Made by a program: the position numbers and the translations under genes. From contig NHNW01000035.1 of NCBI GenBank assembly GCA_002786025.1, forward strand, positions 124,001-188,000: DNA of 64,000 nucleotides, in the 5' to 3' direction. Under the pieces are notes generated by a model. That model saw only the letters and a list, made by a program, of their open reading frames with translations. It had not been told where the DNA came from and made no database searches. Of this stretch, positions 52,501 to 63,042 are shown piece after piece (within the stretch, counting starts at the first letter, position 1; each line of letters starts with the position of its first letter). Source of the DNA: Zasmidium citrigriseum. Taxonomy: Eukaryota; Ascomycota; Dothideomycetes; Mycosphaerellales; Mycosphaerellaceae.

Positions 52501-55500
52501 CATGGCTCTGCTCGTGCGCTGGAGCTATTGCAACCTCGTGGAGATCGCTCACTATTCTTGGCGAAGGTCTCTTTTCAACGCCGCTATCGAAGCACATGCG
52601 TCGGAGCATACTTTCTGGAGTCCTCGAGTAATCTGGCCTGAGAGGAGCAGCAACCTACAAATGTGCCCTCCATACTAGAGACGCCTTTGATGGCTTTCCT
52701 CGGATAAAAGCGCTTGGCTGCGCTCGCATCTGGAGAAAGATGGCCCTGGATCGATCCGCCCATGCTTTGAGAGGCAAATACATCTCGCCAGGGAGATTCA
52801 AATGGCGTTTCATTTGGGTTCTCAAGCCACGAATAAGCTTTGGGCCCTGCGAAGCTATCTGGAGGTCCTTGACTCGCTATTTCCTCCATGCGAACCCCAA
52901 GTCTTCTCTCAGGACGGACCGCCACTGCATCTGGAACTTCCTTTCACTGCTATTTGAGTTCAAAGACGCTCGGACAGTTCTGGGGAGGAAGCCCGCCATT
53001 GACAGCCGAACCATGCTGGCCTCCCCCCCAGCCGCCTTCCTCTGGCTCTCATTCAAGGACAAAGCAATGCTGATCAACCCTGACAGACAACAACTGCAAT
53101 CACAACACAACCAACGACTATCATATCGACGTCATTTCGAGTGACAACTGCTACCTCAACGCAGCCCGCCTCGACCTACATCACGACACAGCCTGCCTCA
53201 ACTTTGATATCGACGCAACCCGCTTCTACGATAACAACTTCAGTCCCTGTTACTTACACTAGCCTGTCAGTGAGCGTACAGAATGTTACGTATACGACTA
53301 GCTATCCCGTCACCAGAACGGAGGTGACGACCGCGCAAGGTGAGTTTTCGCCCCTTTTTGATGAGATTACTATGGGGCTTGGAGTTGGGTTCATGGGGTG
53401 GCGCTCGGGCTTGGAGATTCCTGCATCTCTTGGCCTCCTCGAAGCGTTCGACTGCCTAGAATATCTATTGGGTCGCTGGATTTTCTTTCTGGAGAACGAG
53501 CAATCGGAATCTCTTTCTCGCGAACTTTCGGTTGAGCCAAGCCATTGAAGCGCCATCGAGGATGATGAGCCGGGATCTGATCACTGGAGATACGTTCGAG
53601 GACAGAGTAATCGATCGATGCTCCAAGGGAAACAATTAGACATGAGCATCGCCAGCTTTGGATGCCCTGGAAGCCTCTTCTCCACAAGCAAGCCGGAACT
53701 CCTCCAATATCAGCAATTTGAGCCAGGAAGACCTGTTCCAGCGCTCTCCGGCATACCATCGTGAGTGGCGAATCACTGGAATCTGTCGGGCCATGCTCTT
53801 TGCGCTCCGCGATATTTGTGGCATTGAGAGCAGTCTCGCTGGATTTGAATTCTTCCAAGCCATTGAAACACCACATCAGACACTGAGACGGAGTCTAATC
53901 GTGGAGGTGCATTCGATAAAAGCGCCGACCAATTCACCAGCGCTTGCCTTCCGCCAGTCTGGTGATCTCAGCAGCTTGCTCGCCAAAGGCCAGCGCCAAT
54001 TGCATCCCCAATCGCACTTGGCGCCCCATTCCAGCTCTTGGATCAAACCGGGACAATGCATCCGAGTGAAATACCTTCGAGTTGGACCACTGGAGAACCG
54101 CAACCTGTACAATCTACATTTACTCATAATCTCTGGAGAATCGAGCTCGTATCAGCCATTGGAGCAGATCTCAGCAGGTTCTAGAAGTTCATCTTTCAAG
54201 GAGACAGTCCTGGAGAGTGATATGCGAGGCGCAAATATCTCCGGCCAGATTGAACAGTCTCCTTTCGAATGCCCAAGTCCATCTCGTTGAGACTCGAATC
54301 GGTTTTGCGAGATTCTGTTGGGGTACTAGGCTAGGATCTCTTTCTACCCGGAACATGGCAACTATGCTCTGAACTGCACTGAGGACAATCGATCGGCGCA
54401 TGGCTGGGCAGCGTCTCAAGGCGTCACTCCCGCTTGAGCAGCGGCCGCGGCTCAACTTGTTTTCCTGGATTTTGCCCCACTCCATGCAATCATCTAGGGA
54501 TCTAGGAAACCTTCCCCGTACCTCTGGACAATGAAAAGCACCGAGATCTACGTGTCTCAGCCCGGCCTACGTTAGGATCGCTGCCACTGACTTCCCCGCC
54601 AAGCCCGGGCTTCGTTGCCCAAAATTGCACTTCATGTTCAAGAAATGGCTAATCTTGAGCAGGCAGCACGATCATTCAAACGGCCACATCGTACATATAC
54701 TCTACTATTGTTAGCACCCAACCTGTTACATATACCACAAGCTATGTCGAGGTTTGTTGCCCCAGCCGCTGCCATACCGATTCTCTGAAGCTGATCTTTT
54801 CACCAGACGACGACCCGGCCGACGACAATCGTTCAGACAACATTGAGCAGCTACCCGTATACGACAACCGAAATTTCCACCCTTCCCAGAGAGACAATAA
54901 CCAGCAGCTATGGAATTACCTACACCAGCGTCAGCATTTCTTCATACCCAGTCTCGATTACAGTATCCTACTATCGAACAGAAACTTACGTGACAACTGC
55001 CGTGAGCACAGAACCTGCTCGAACAGTAACTACATCATATCCAGTCACTGTAAGAAGCCCCGGTGGCAGGGCCCAGCCTGCTGCGTTTGGGATTAAGGCT
55101 GACTCTTTGCCAGACTGTCTCTGTCTCAATTCAGTATTCGACCGCTACTACCGAGCGTGTTGTTACAACAACGGCCATAAGCACGCTTCCGCGGGCAACA
55201 ACGACAGAATCCGGGCCGACCCAGACGCAGACAGCCACCAGCTTGTCGATTCGGCCTGCCTCGACTCTGGTTTCGACAAGAGAGATCACATACACAAGTT
55301 CCTGGGTCCAGACGAGTACCTATTTGTCCACGATCGTGTCAACTGCTCCGCCGCAAACTGTTACAGTAGGGACTGAGGAGCTCGACCGAGAGGACGGCGA
55401 TGGCTGACTTCTTTGGCAGACATCCTACCCTGTAACCAGCGTGTCGATCTCGTATCAATACATAACGACCACAGCGCCAGGTGAGTCACGCAAAAGAGCA

Positions 55501-58500
55501 AAGAAGGAAGCCCTCTATGCATCAGGCCGAGAGCCGGTAGCTTTCTGGCCCAGACGGGCGAAATTCGACGAAACTGGGACCTCCCCATTTCCCAGATCGT
55601 CAAACGCTGTCAGCCTATTAATCCATTGCATGGTGGCTCGGTGTCTCTTGGTGATCGAGAGATGTCGAGATTCTGCATGCATCCGGCGACCAGCGAGAGC
55701 AGTCTCGCCAGGAGAGCCGAGATGCGACGAGGACAGGACTTCCTTGATCTCGCAGCCTGTCAAGTGCTCCCAGCTGGTGCTCGAGGCTCAGTATCTGTCG
55801 ATTTGCAAGAGATCTCCGACTCTTCACGGACCAAGACGACCAGCGAGAGAACTTTTGCCCCGCCAACGAGAGCGATGCAGAAAGGATTTCCTCAATCTCG
55901 CAGCATGTCGAGTGTTCTCAGCCCCTCAGTTCGATGCATAATGGCTCATAATTTGCCAGTCCTTGTGAGACGACAGAGTTCTTCATGCATTAGGCCGACA
56001 AGTGAGAGCGTTTGGCCAAGCGGGCGAGATGAGACATGACTTTCTCGTTCCCTCATATCGTCAAGTGTTCTCAGCCTATCATCCCGATGCATGATGGCTC
56101 AGTAATTTTGGATTCCAGAGAGATTTGCTAACGCTTCGCTTTTCGTGCGCAGGAGGAACCACAACAATCGTATCGACCAGCCTGTCGGTCCAGCCTGCAT
56201 CCACCACAACCCAGATCTCCTACGCTCCGGCCAGCACAGTGGTTTCGACCCAGCAAGTCACTTTCACAAGCGTATCGCAGGTCGTCAGTACCTATTTGTC
56301 GACTGTAGTGTCTACCGAGCCTGCCCAAACTTTCACGGTATGTACAAGGCTGATATTGCCTTCGGATGGAAAGCTATGAGGGCAAAATGGACTACAGCTA
56401 ACTTGCTTTGATTCTTCCAGACTTCTTATCCATACACCGTCTATTCCGTCTCGAACAACTATATCACTACGACCCAGCCCGCTTCTACTGTCACAACTCT
56501 GAGCATTCGACCCGCCTCGCCCGAAACTCAGTATTCCACGATAGTTTCGACCGAACGCCAAACTCGAACGACTTCATACTACATTACGAGCACATATTTA
56601 TCGACTCTTGTTTCGACTGAGCCGCCGCAGACTTTCACGGTAAGGCTGAGCTATGAGCGGGCTCGAAAGCCGCTGAATCCTGTGTCAAAGGCTAACGTGC
56701 TCTGTAGACCTCCTATCCTTACACTACGATTGTGGTGTCGAATAATTATTACACGACAACTGCTTCTGGGCCAACAGTGACTAGTACTCAGCTGGCGAGC
56801 ACCATTGTTTCTACGCAGCAAGTCGTCCGAACGACGTCGTACTACATTACTGAAACATATTTATCAACTGTCGTCTCTACTGAGCCGGCTCGGACCTTCA
56901 CGGTAAGAGCTCAGCAATTGAGAAGCTCGGACATGACCGAGCCTTGCGCCGTGAAAGGCTAACGTGCTTTCCAGACCTCCTATCCTTATACCACGATCCT
57001 GGTTTCGAATAATTACATTACAACGACGGCACCTGGGCCTACGACCACTGCCCCTGGGCCCACGACGACCGCTCCTGGGTAAGAAGCGAAGAGCCGATAC
57101 GATTCGGATCTTGCAAAGACATCGCTGACTTTCCATCCTTCTGTTTTGCAGGCCTACGACGACGGCTTCTGGACCCACAGTCACTTCGCTAAGTATACAG
57201 CCCGCCAGTACTGTTGTATCGACGGAACGAATAAGTTACACAACATCTTGGGTTGTGACGAGCACCTACTTGTCAAGCGTAGTATCTACGGAACCCGCCC
57301 GGACCTTCTATACTTCTTACGTGGTTACCAGCATCTCGATCTCAAACAATTACTACACAACGACGGCACCTGGTCCGACATATACCACATTGAGCATTCA
57401 GCCAGCCTCCACCGAGGTTCGAACAACGACCCAGCCGGCCAGCACCATTGTTTCGACTTACGTGTCGTCCGCCTTCATAACTCTGACCTCATCCTACTGG
57501 CGGACAACAACTGTGGCAAGTCTTGAAATCTCAGCGTGAGGGCGTCTCCATTCTGACCAAAGTTTTGCAGGTATCAAGCGCTGTTTCAACGGCACCTCCA
57601 ATTACGTATACTACGAGCTATCCGGTATGATATTCCTTGAGAAATTGATCTTCCAAGCTAGGCTGACGATTGCTGTCTTCCTTAGGTCACCGAAACTTCC
57701 CTATCGATTCGATACAGTACCATCCCAACAACAATAGTCTCGACGCAGCCTGCCTCGACAGCGACGGCGACAGCGACAGTGACTACGCTTTCCATCCAGC
57801 CGGCGAGCTCCATTTTTGTCACTTTTACCACTTCCTACTGGCGGACCACGACTCTTGTGAGTTGGCAGGAATTCAAACAGATGAATCCCCATTCTAACCA
57901 AAATTTTGCAGGTCTCAAGTGCTGTTTCAACGGCACCGCCGATTACATATACTACGAGCTACCCGGTACGAACTTGCCAGGACGAGATCCCCAATGCAAG
58001 CTAACAAATGCTCCATTTCCCAGGTCACCGAAACCTCCATATCTGTGCAATATTCAACTGTTCCAACGACAGTGGTATCCACGCAGCCGGCATCGACGGT
58101 GAGGGAGACGACGACTACGCTGTCTATCCAGCCGGCAAGCACGGTCTATTCGACAATAGTTTCCTCAGTCCCCGTTACCTACACAACTTCATTCGTCCGA
58201 ACGACGACCTTGGTAAGATCTTGAAACTTTCCGAGTTATATCTGCATATCTGGCTGACCAATGGCTGACAGGTATCTACCGACGTCTCTTCGCAAACGAT
58301 CATATACACCTTGAGCTACCCTGTGACTACTTACAGCATCTCTGTCCAGCAAGTAACGACGACCGAAGTATCGACTCAACCTGCCTCGACCATCATTTCG
58401 ACCCGTCCAGCTGTTACCACAACAAGTTCTTACCCATACACCCTTTTGTCCAGCTATCCCGTTACCACTACGGAAGTATCGACGCAGGTGAGCGCACAAT

Positions 58501-61292
58501 CGGCTTCGAGGGAGTGGGAAGTGCATTCGGCTGATCTCCAAACCTCTGCAGATCGTCTCGTACACTACATCGTTCTACCAGACCTTCAGAGAGACGACCA
58601 CTGCCCCAGGTAGGATGGAGAAGTTGAAGAACTGCGAAAGAGCCCTCGCTGATCAATCCTAGCATCCACGATCACGTTCACCAGCCCCAGTATTATATAC
58701 AGTACCGTCGTCAGCACAGAGCGATCCACAGTCACCACGTCTGTGCTTCAGACGACTCGGGAAGTCAGCACAATATCTGGTAGGCTCCTCAACTTTTTGA
58801 ATCAGCCACATCGTTCGCTGACCGCCTTAGGAACCCCTGTCACCCAAACTGCAACCTCGTATGTCTACAGCACTCGCGTGACTTCAGTGCCATACACAAC
58901 GACAGTCGAAAGGACCCTGACTTTCACTCGAGAGTCAACTGCCCCAGGTGAGAATTTGCCGAGCGTTTCGCTTTGAGGCTTCGTTGCTGATGATGGAAAG
59001 GCACGGCGGAATACCATACCTATACATCGCTGGTGTACAGCAACGTCGTCAGTACTGCGGAGCGAACAGCGACCGTAAGCTACGTGCAGGTAAGCAATCA
59101 GCTGGTTCTGTCTCAATCGGAATGCCGCTGACATTGCTCACTCGAAAAAGACGACGACAATTGTCAGCACCGAGCAAAACACCGTGAGCGGACCCACGCA
59201 GACAGTCTATGTAAGGCGTTCCCGAACAAGCAGTTCTTCCTCTATGGGGTCTTCGACAAGCTCATCGGTGAGTGATAGCTCGATTACAAGCTCAAGCAGT
59301 AGCATCTCCGGCGCTGTGGGCCAGACGACCATTTCGACGAGTAGCAGCCAAATCTCGAACCTTGCGACCTCGTCAACGCCGGCGATATCGATAAGCAGTG
59401 GCGCCAGCTCGAGCTTGCCGCAGTCGACAATTTCCTCGACGGCTTCTACCCAGAGTATTTCAACCTCTTCAAGCTCGCCCACGTCTTCTGGGATTGTCCC
59501 GCCCGGCTCCAGCTCCAGGTCCGGCAGTCCGTCAATGACGGCTCCCTCAATAAGCTCTAGTCCGAGCCCGACATCAACCTCATCCCCGACGATTCTCCCA
59601 TCAAGCACTGGAGCCGGCTCGAGTACATCACCAGCGATGGCTTCCTCATCAAGTCCCAGTCGAACCATCCCATCTTCCTCAATTTCGGTCACATCCTCTG
59701 GAAGCTCTTCGCGGTCCTCGATATCTCAGTTGCCAACTTCCAGTCCAGTATCTTCAACTTCATCTCCAGGGTTTCCGAGTTCGAGCAGCTTGGTATCGAC
59801 ATCGTCATCGACATCGCCAAGCACGAGTATCAGCCTACAGTCGTCCTCATCAAGCCGAGCTCAACCGAGCAGCGGATCTTCAACAATACCAGGTGGTAGC
59901 GGCTCAAGTACAATCTCATCAGTATCATTATCTTTGAGGTCGTCATCCACAACTATCTCCAGCCTGAGCTCCATCACATCGCCCACCAGCCTGCAACAGA
60001 CATCTTCCACCACTCGGCTCAGCTCAAACTCTCCTTCCACCTCTAACGGCCCTGGAGCCCCATCAACTACGATACAGTCAAGCTTGATCTCATCCACGCT
60101 GCTAGGCAGTATCGAGACCTCATCCTCCAGAGGTCAATCTAGCTCGACCTCTCGCTCGTCGGCCATCAGCGCTGGTGCTTCGTCTTCATCTACGATTCGA
60201 TCCAGCACAACGTCGATCTTCACATCTAGCAGCGCTCGATCGTCCCCATCAATCATTCCAGCTAGCTCAAGCAGCAGTACGGCCGTTGCCGCCTCTTCTT
60301 CGGCTCTATCCATTTTGAGCCCTTCCTCGTCCTCTGGCACAGATGGATCGACATCGTCGTCGAGACAGCTAAGCTCAACCCCAATACCATCGGCAATAAC
60401 GTCCTCCGCCAGACCTAGTGAAAGCTCATTCAGCGATGCTGGGCCCTCCTCGTCTTCGATTCAACCAAGCACGATATTGCCCTCTCTGGCATCCCTATCT
60501 TCCGGCAGCTCCTCCTGGAGTTCTCCAGCTCCATCATCTCCGGGGAGCTCGACTGTCGGTACTGTCACTGAGACAGCCACAGCAACGATAAGCTGGACGG
60601 GGAGCTTGTTGCCCTCACCTTCAATCGTGAGCAGTAGTGCCACCAGCCCACCAGCCTCAGGTCAGACTTCGAGCACATCCGCCCCGTCGCCCAGCTCATC
60701 GTCGATCTCGTCAACATCAAGCTCAGTCTTATCATCCTCGCCGACATCCTTCTTCTCGACCACAATCTACAGCGTTACGCCCGCCGAGACCCCAACCGCA
60801 AGCACGTCCTACCAGCCATGTCCCACCTCCGCGGAAGAGCTCTGCGGCGACAAAAACCAAGGGACAACAACCTGCTCCTCCACCAACGGCACAGCATACA
60901 ATGTGAATTGTGGCATTGCCTACGTCGGCACAGAAGTTGACGAAGAAGACGTCAATTATCCTCCTCGATCATCCTCAACATCAGAAGCGACAGCTCGAAA
61001 ACGATCATTCTCTGGGCCGGAGTGGACGCTCGACTATTGTCAAGAGACTTGCAATTGGACGCCAACTTGCGTTGCGATCAATTTTATCGACGATCAATGC
61101 AATCTGCTCCGGAGTATTGCTGGGCATCGCAAGGTGCCGAATGCGATGCGTGCTAAACCGGTGGTTGTGTATACGCCTCCTGAGCCACCGGATCCATTGA
61201 CAACGAGGGCTCAGAAGATTGATTCGACGCCGACGGCCTGCAGCCGAAGGATTGTGGTGGGCACTTACACTTCCACGAGGCGGGAGCTTTGA
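49593..61292 (+). CDS. Giant Ser/Thr-rich cell-surface protein with apple/PAN-like modules (33 exons)
   Basis: My model has 33 exons and encodes 2322 residues. Exons: 49593-49996, 50048-50304, 50356-50558, 50607-50864, 50918-51059, 51116-51155, 51210-51239, 51293-51378, 51441-51505, 51561-51691, 51748-51777, 51951-52036, 52096-52160, 53087-53339, 54663-54751, 54807-55049, 55114-55365, 55420-55480, 56153-56337, 56421-56639, 56708-56902, 56975-57078, 57152-57515, 57571-57624, 57686-57856, 57912-57965, 58024-58212, 58272-58487, 58552-58609, 58663-58779, 58831-58947, 59001-59089, 59151-61292. Every junction keeps frame. The N-terminus is a signal peptide (MWLLFALLVFLPWSFAQ). Three Cys-rich apple/PAN-like modules follow (e.g. 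FNDCFYLCYQDDRCTAWTY), then Thr/Ser repeats such as TTSYPVT, STQPAST and VSTEPARTFT, about 540 residues of mucin-like Ser, and a C-terminal apple-like module (CQETCNWTPTCVAINF). No GPI signal or membrane helix was seen. Probably a heavily O-glycosylated wall or secreted adhesin. A split into two genes is possible but not needed. Confidence 0.72.
51210..51505 (+). repeat. Exon module copy 1 (exons 7-9: 30, 86, 65 nt)
   Basis: Three exons of 30, 86 and 65 nt with intron phases 2, 1 and 0. They encode YTTVSVQTRT, then a TSYPVT...YIVSTAPG segment, then STVTQTSLSVSTSRVVTTQ. The same lengths, phases and peptides recur at 51748..52160, which shows duplication of exons together with introns. Confidence 0.8.
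51748..52160 (+). repeat. Exon module copy 2 (exons 11-13: 30, 86, 65 nt)
   Basis: Exact exon-length match to 51210..51505, encoding FSTVSVQTQT, TSYPVTQ...LIVSTAPG and STITQTSISVSYSTVVTTA. The first intron of this copy is longer (173 nt against 53 nt). The exon after the module opens with the expanded intron 13 in front of it. Confidence 0.8.
52161..53086 (+). other. Expanded intron 13 of the giant gene (926 nt)
   Basis: Donor GTGAGT after TTVVTTAVQ and acceptor CTGACAG before TTTAITTQPTT; both flanks are in the same phase. The interior has no coding character on either strand and is far larger than the 50-100 nt introns around it. Its origin is not recognised. Confidence 0.65.
53340..54662 (+). 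repeat. Expanded intron 14 (1323 nt) with decayed direct repeats
   Basis: Donor G|GTGAGT after TRTEVTTAQ and acceptor TTGAGCAG before STIIQTATSY. Inside, CCAAGCCATTGAARCRCC occurs at 53537 and again at 53855, with surrounding bases alignable over about 100 nt. A weaker third match (CAGCCATTGGAGC) lies near 54152. Spacing is about 300-318 nt. Open frames in this stretch (for example 53658..54290) have no coding support. Confidence 0.55.
55481..56152 (+). repeat. Expanded intron 18 (672 nt) filled with ~150-bp tandem repeats
   Basis: Donor G|GTGAGT after YQYITTTAP and acceptor GTGCGCAG before GTTTIVSTSL. About four diverged copies of a unit near 150 bp start around 55596, 55747, 55895 and 56055. 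Shared words include TCGTCAAGTGTTCTCAGCC, ATGCATGATGGCTC and CCGACCAGCGAGAGC, and a partial copy precedes the first. Confidence 0.7.
57571..57856 (+). repeat. Exon pair copy 1 (exons 24-25: 54 and 171 nt)
   Basis: Encodes VSSAVSTAPPITYTTSYP and then VTETSLSIRYSTIPTT...SYWRTTTL. The following pair at 57912..58212 repeats both exons, and the introns in front of the two 54-nt exons are both 55 nt and end in alignable sequence (CCAAARTTTTGCAG). Confidence 0.8.
57912..58212 (+). repeat. Exon pair copy 2 (exons 26-27: 54 and 189 nt)
   Basis: Exon 26 encodes the same 18 residues as exon 24. Exon 27 matches exon 25 at both ends (VTETSISVQYSTVPTT at the start, RTTTL at the end) with an 18-nt length difference inside. 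Confidence 0.8.
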
Positions 61293-61508
61293 CAAGCGAA
61301 TAATATTAATGTAAAGTTACGACGTATAGAATCATATGAGAATCTTTGCCATGGACGAAAGTGCTCGAAGTCGCAACATACCCGAGTATATGTTCTACGG
61401 ATGGCTTCGCAGAGTGATCAGGTAGCATAACGTAGGAGTGAAGTAGAAACGGCTGACCAGTGCTAACTAAGGGTATCTCTCGAAGCATCTCCAAAACAGC
61501 GCTCGTCT

Positions 61509-62234
61509 TCAACCCTCCATCGGCTTCACGGCGGACGAAGACTCCGCAGTCGCGACTCTCGCATGCGCCGCCTTCGAATCCAAATCCGCCTCCCTCCCGC
61601 TCGCCACAGCTTCAGGCATCTGCAGCTCGATCTCCTCTTCCTCCTTGGTCTTCGGATATCCAGGCTTCGCCGCAAAGGCTCCAAACAACTGAAAGATGTT
61701 GTTCATCCTCAGCAGCATAGTGTAGTAGATTGTAAGTCCAATCACCGTGATCTCCTCCCTGGCCTTCGGATCCTCAGCCTTCTCGCCCATGAATTCGACA
61801 AAGCCCAGCTTCTTCACGGCCCAAACATTACTCGAAAAGCGGGCTACGGGCTCTTGGTTTTCGTCTAGGCAGACGAAGTCCCACTGCTTGAAGTTCGTGC
61901 TGCTCGTCCAGGTCATATTCATGGGAGCGCCACCTTTCGTACGATACACCTGCGACGGATGTGTGTATGCGGTCACGAAGCGCCGCAATGCTTTGATCTG
62001 CATCGGCACGTCGCGGACGGAGGCTTCTGAGTCGATTTTGAAAGTATGGAGATCGCCTGTGCCGATGAGAGCTTCGTCGTTGCCGTCCCGGAATTCGAGG
62101 TGGGGTTTTCGCATGTTGCAGTGGACGATCATGGAGTTGGTCTTTTGGGGGTCCGTGACGAGACAGCGGAACTTCTTCCATGACCAGTCCACTTTGAGAG
62201 TGTTGGGCTGTATGTTCGCGGTGGTCTCGTCCAT
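61509..62234 (-). CDS. Tubby C-terminal-like domain protein
   Basis: Single exon, 241 residues. The core is a set of beta strands, with segments such as KKFRCLVTDPQ, LHTFKIDSEASVRDVP, MTWTSSTNFKQWDFVCLDEN and EPVARFSSNVWAVKKLGFVE. They read like the small tubby/LURP-one-like beta-barrel proteins common in fungi. A hydrophobic stretch (TVIGLTIYYTMLLRMNNIF) follows the barrel, near the position of the family's central C-terminal helix. The tail is acidic and disordered. No signal peptide. Fungal members are mostly uncharacterised; phospholipid binding is a family-based guess. It is convergent with the giant surface-protein gene, with 216 nt between stops. The coding strand is C-rich in its first half and G-rich in its second (switch near 61990). 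Confidence 0.68.
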   Translation of the reverse strand: MDETTANIQPNTLKVDWSWKKFRCLVTDPQKTNSMIVHCNMRKPHLEFRDGNDEALIGTGDLHTFKIDSEASVRDVPMQIKALRRFVTAYTHPSQVYRTKGGAPMNMTWTSSTNFKQWDFVCLDENQEPVARFSSNVWAVKKLGFVEFMGEKAEDPKAREEITVIGLTIYYTMLLRMNNIFQLFGAFAAKPGYPKTKEEEEIELQMPEAVASGREADLDSKAAHARVATAESSSAVKPMEG

Positions 62235-63042
62235 TGTGAGGGTGTAGGAATGAAGTATTTTGGGTTTAATTGACAGTCTGAGAAATGTTGTATGCGAGTG
62301 TAGTGAGCAGGGTATTTATCGTTGATATCGGAGGAGTTATGATGCGTCGATACATCGAGAAGTCCTCCAAAATATATTCTCTCAAAAAGTCATTCAGCTG
62401 TCGTATTCGTACTGTCCTTTCGGGGCCGTACCAAGACAAGCCAAGGCGCAGCAGGATCTCGGCTAGACGGTCCGACGTCATAAGGCAGGAATTCTTTGTG
62501 GTTGCGTCCCTTGCATGCACGGAAACGAAACGAAGGAGCGATCTTTGAAGATGGTTCAAATTTCTCGCAATCGTATCTCTGTTGAGCTCGTCTTGTCAAT
62601 GAATTGGCAGAAAAATGTTCCGGTCTAGGACGCCGAAAGGAAGTGAGGTCTCGAGTTACCCGATCCGGTTAGACACCTTGAACCTTGTCTTGTCGACTTC
62701 AGCTCAGCTCTCAGCCCTGATGCAAAAGATTTCTCGTGCAACCACCATCATTGGAATCAATGGGTCGGCTGAGCAGACCTGTGAAGCTTGGCAGTCTTAT
62801 CGGGACACAGCTGATATCCTGGCGTCTGGCGATGAGGAATCATCCAGGCCCTGTACCACACGACTTCTTGCCGGAAGTATTGGCGTCTTCGGTGCATCAG
62901 ATTCGATGTCAAAATCATCAAGCACACTGGCGAAGTAGGACGAACTGCTAAGATACACAAAAATTCCGTGCCCTGAGCGCTGAGGATGCTCGCGTGGCAA
63001 GCCACCTGCCGGGACTTTTCCCTTAGCCTGAACCACCCGACT
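62235..63042. other. Intergenic region
   Basis: About 810 nt between the tubby-like gene start and the 3' end of the dehydrogenase gene. AT-richer than its surroundings; no convincing gene or RNA. Confidence 0.5.

Noticed and set aside
53391..53876. Minus-strand frame of 161 codons with a repeated FNGL peptide
   Set aside because: The peptide repeat simply reflects the ~318-nt DNA repeat in intron 14; there is no start context and no neighbouring exon.
53658..54290. Plus-strand frame of 210 codons inside intron 14
   Set aside because: No codon bias or domain. It lies among decayed direct repeats, and the flanking exons join in frame without it.
49997..61292. Idea that the region is a cluster of several small surface-protein genes or a pseudogene
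   Set aside because: All 32 proposed junctions have splice signals and preserve frame, there is no internal signal peptide, and the repeat register continues across them.
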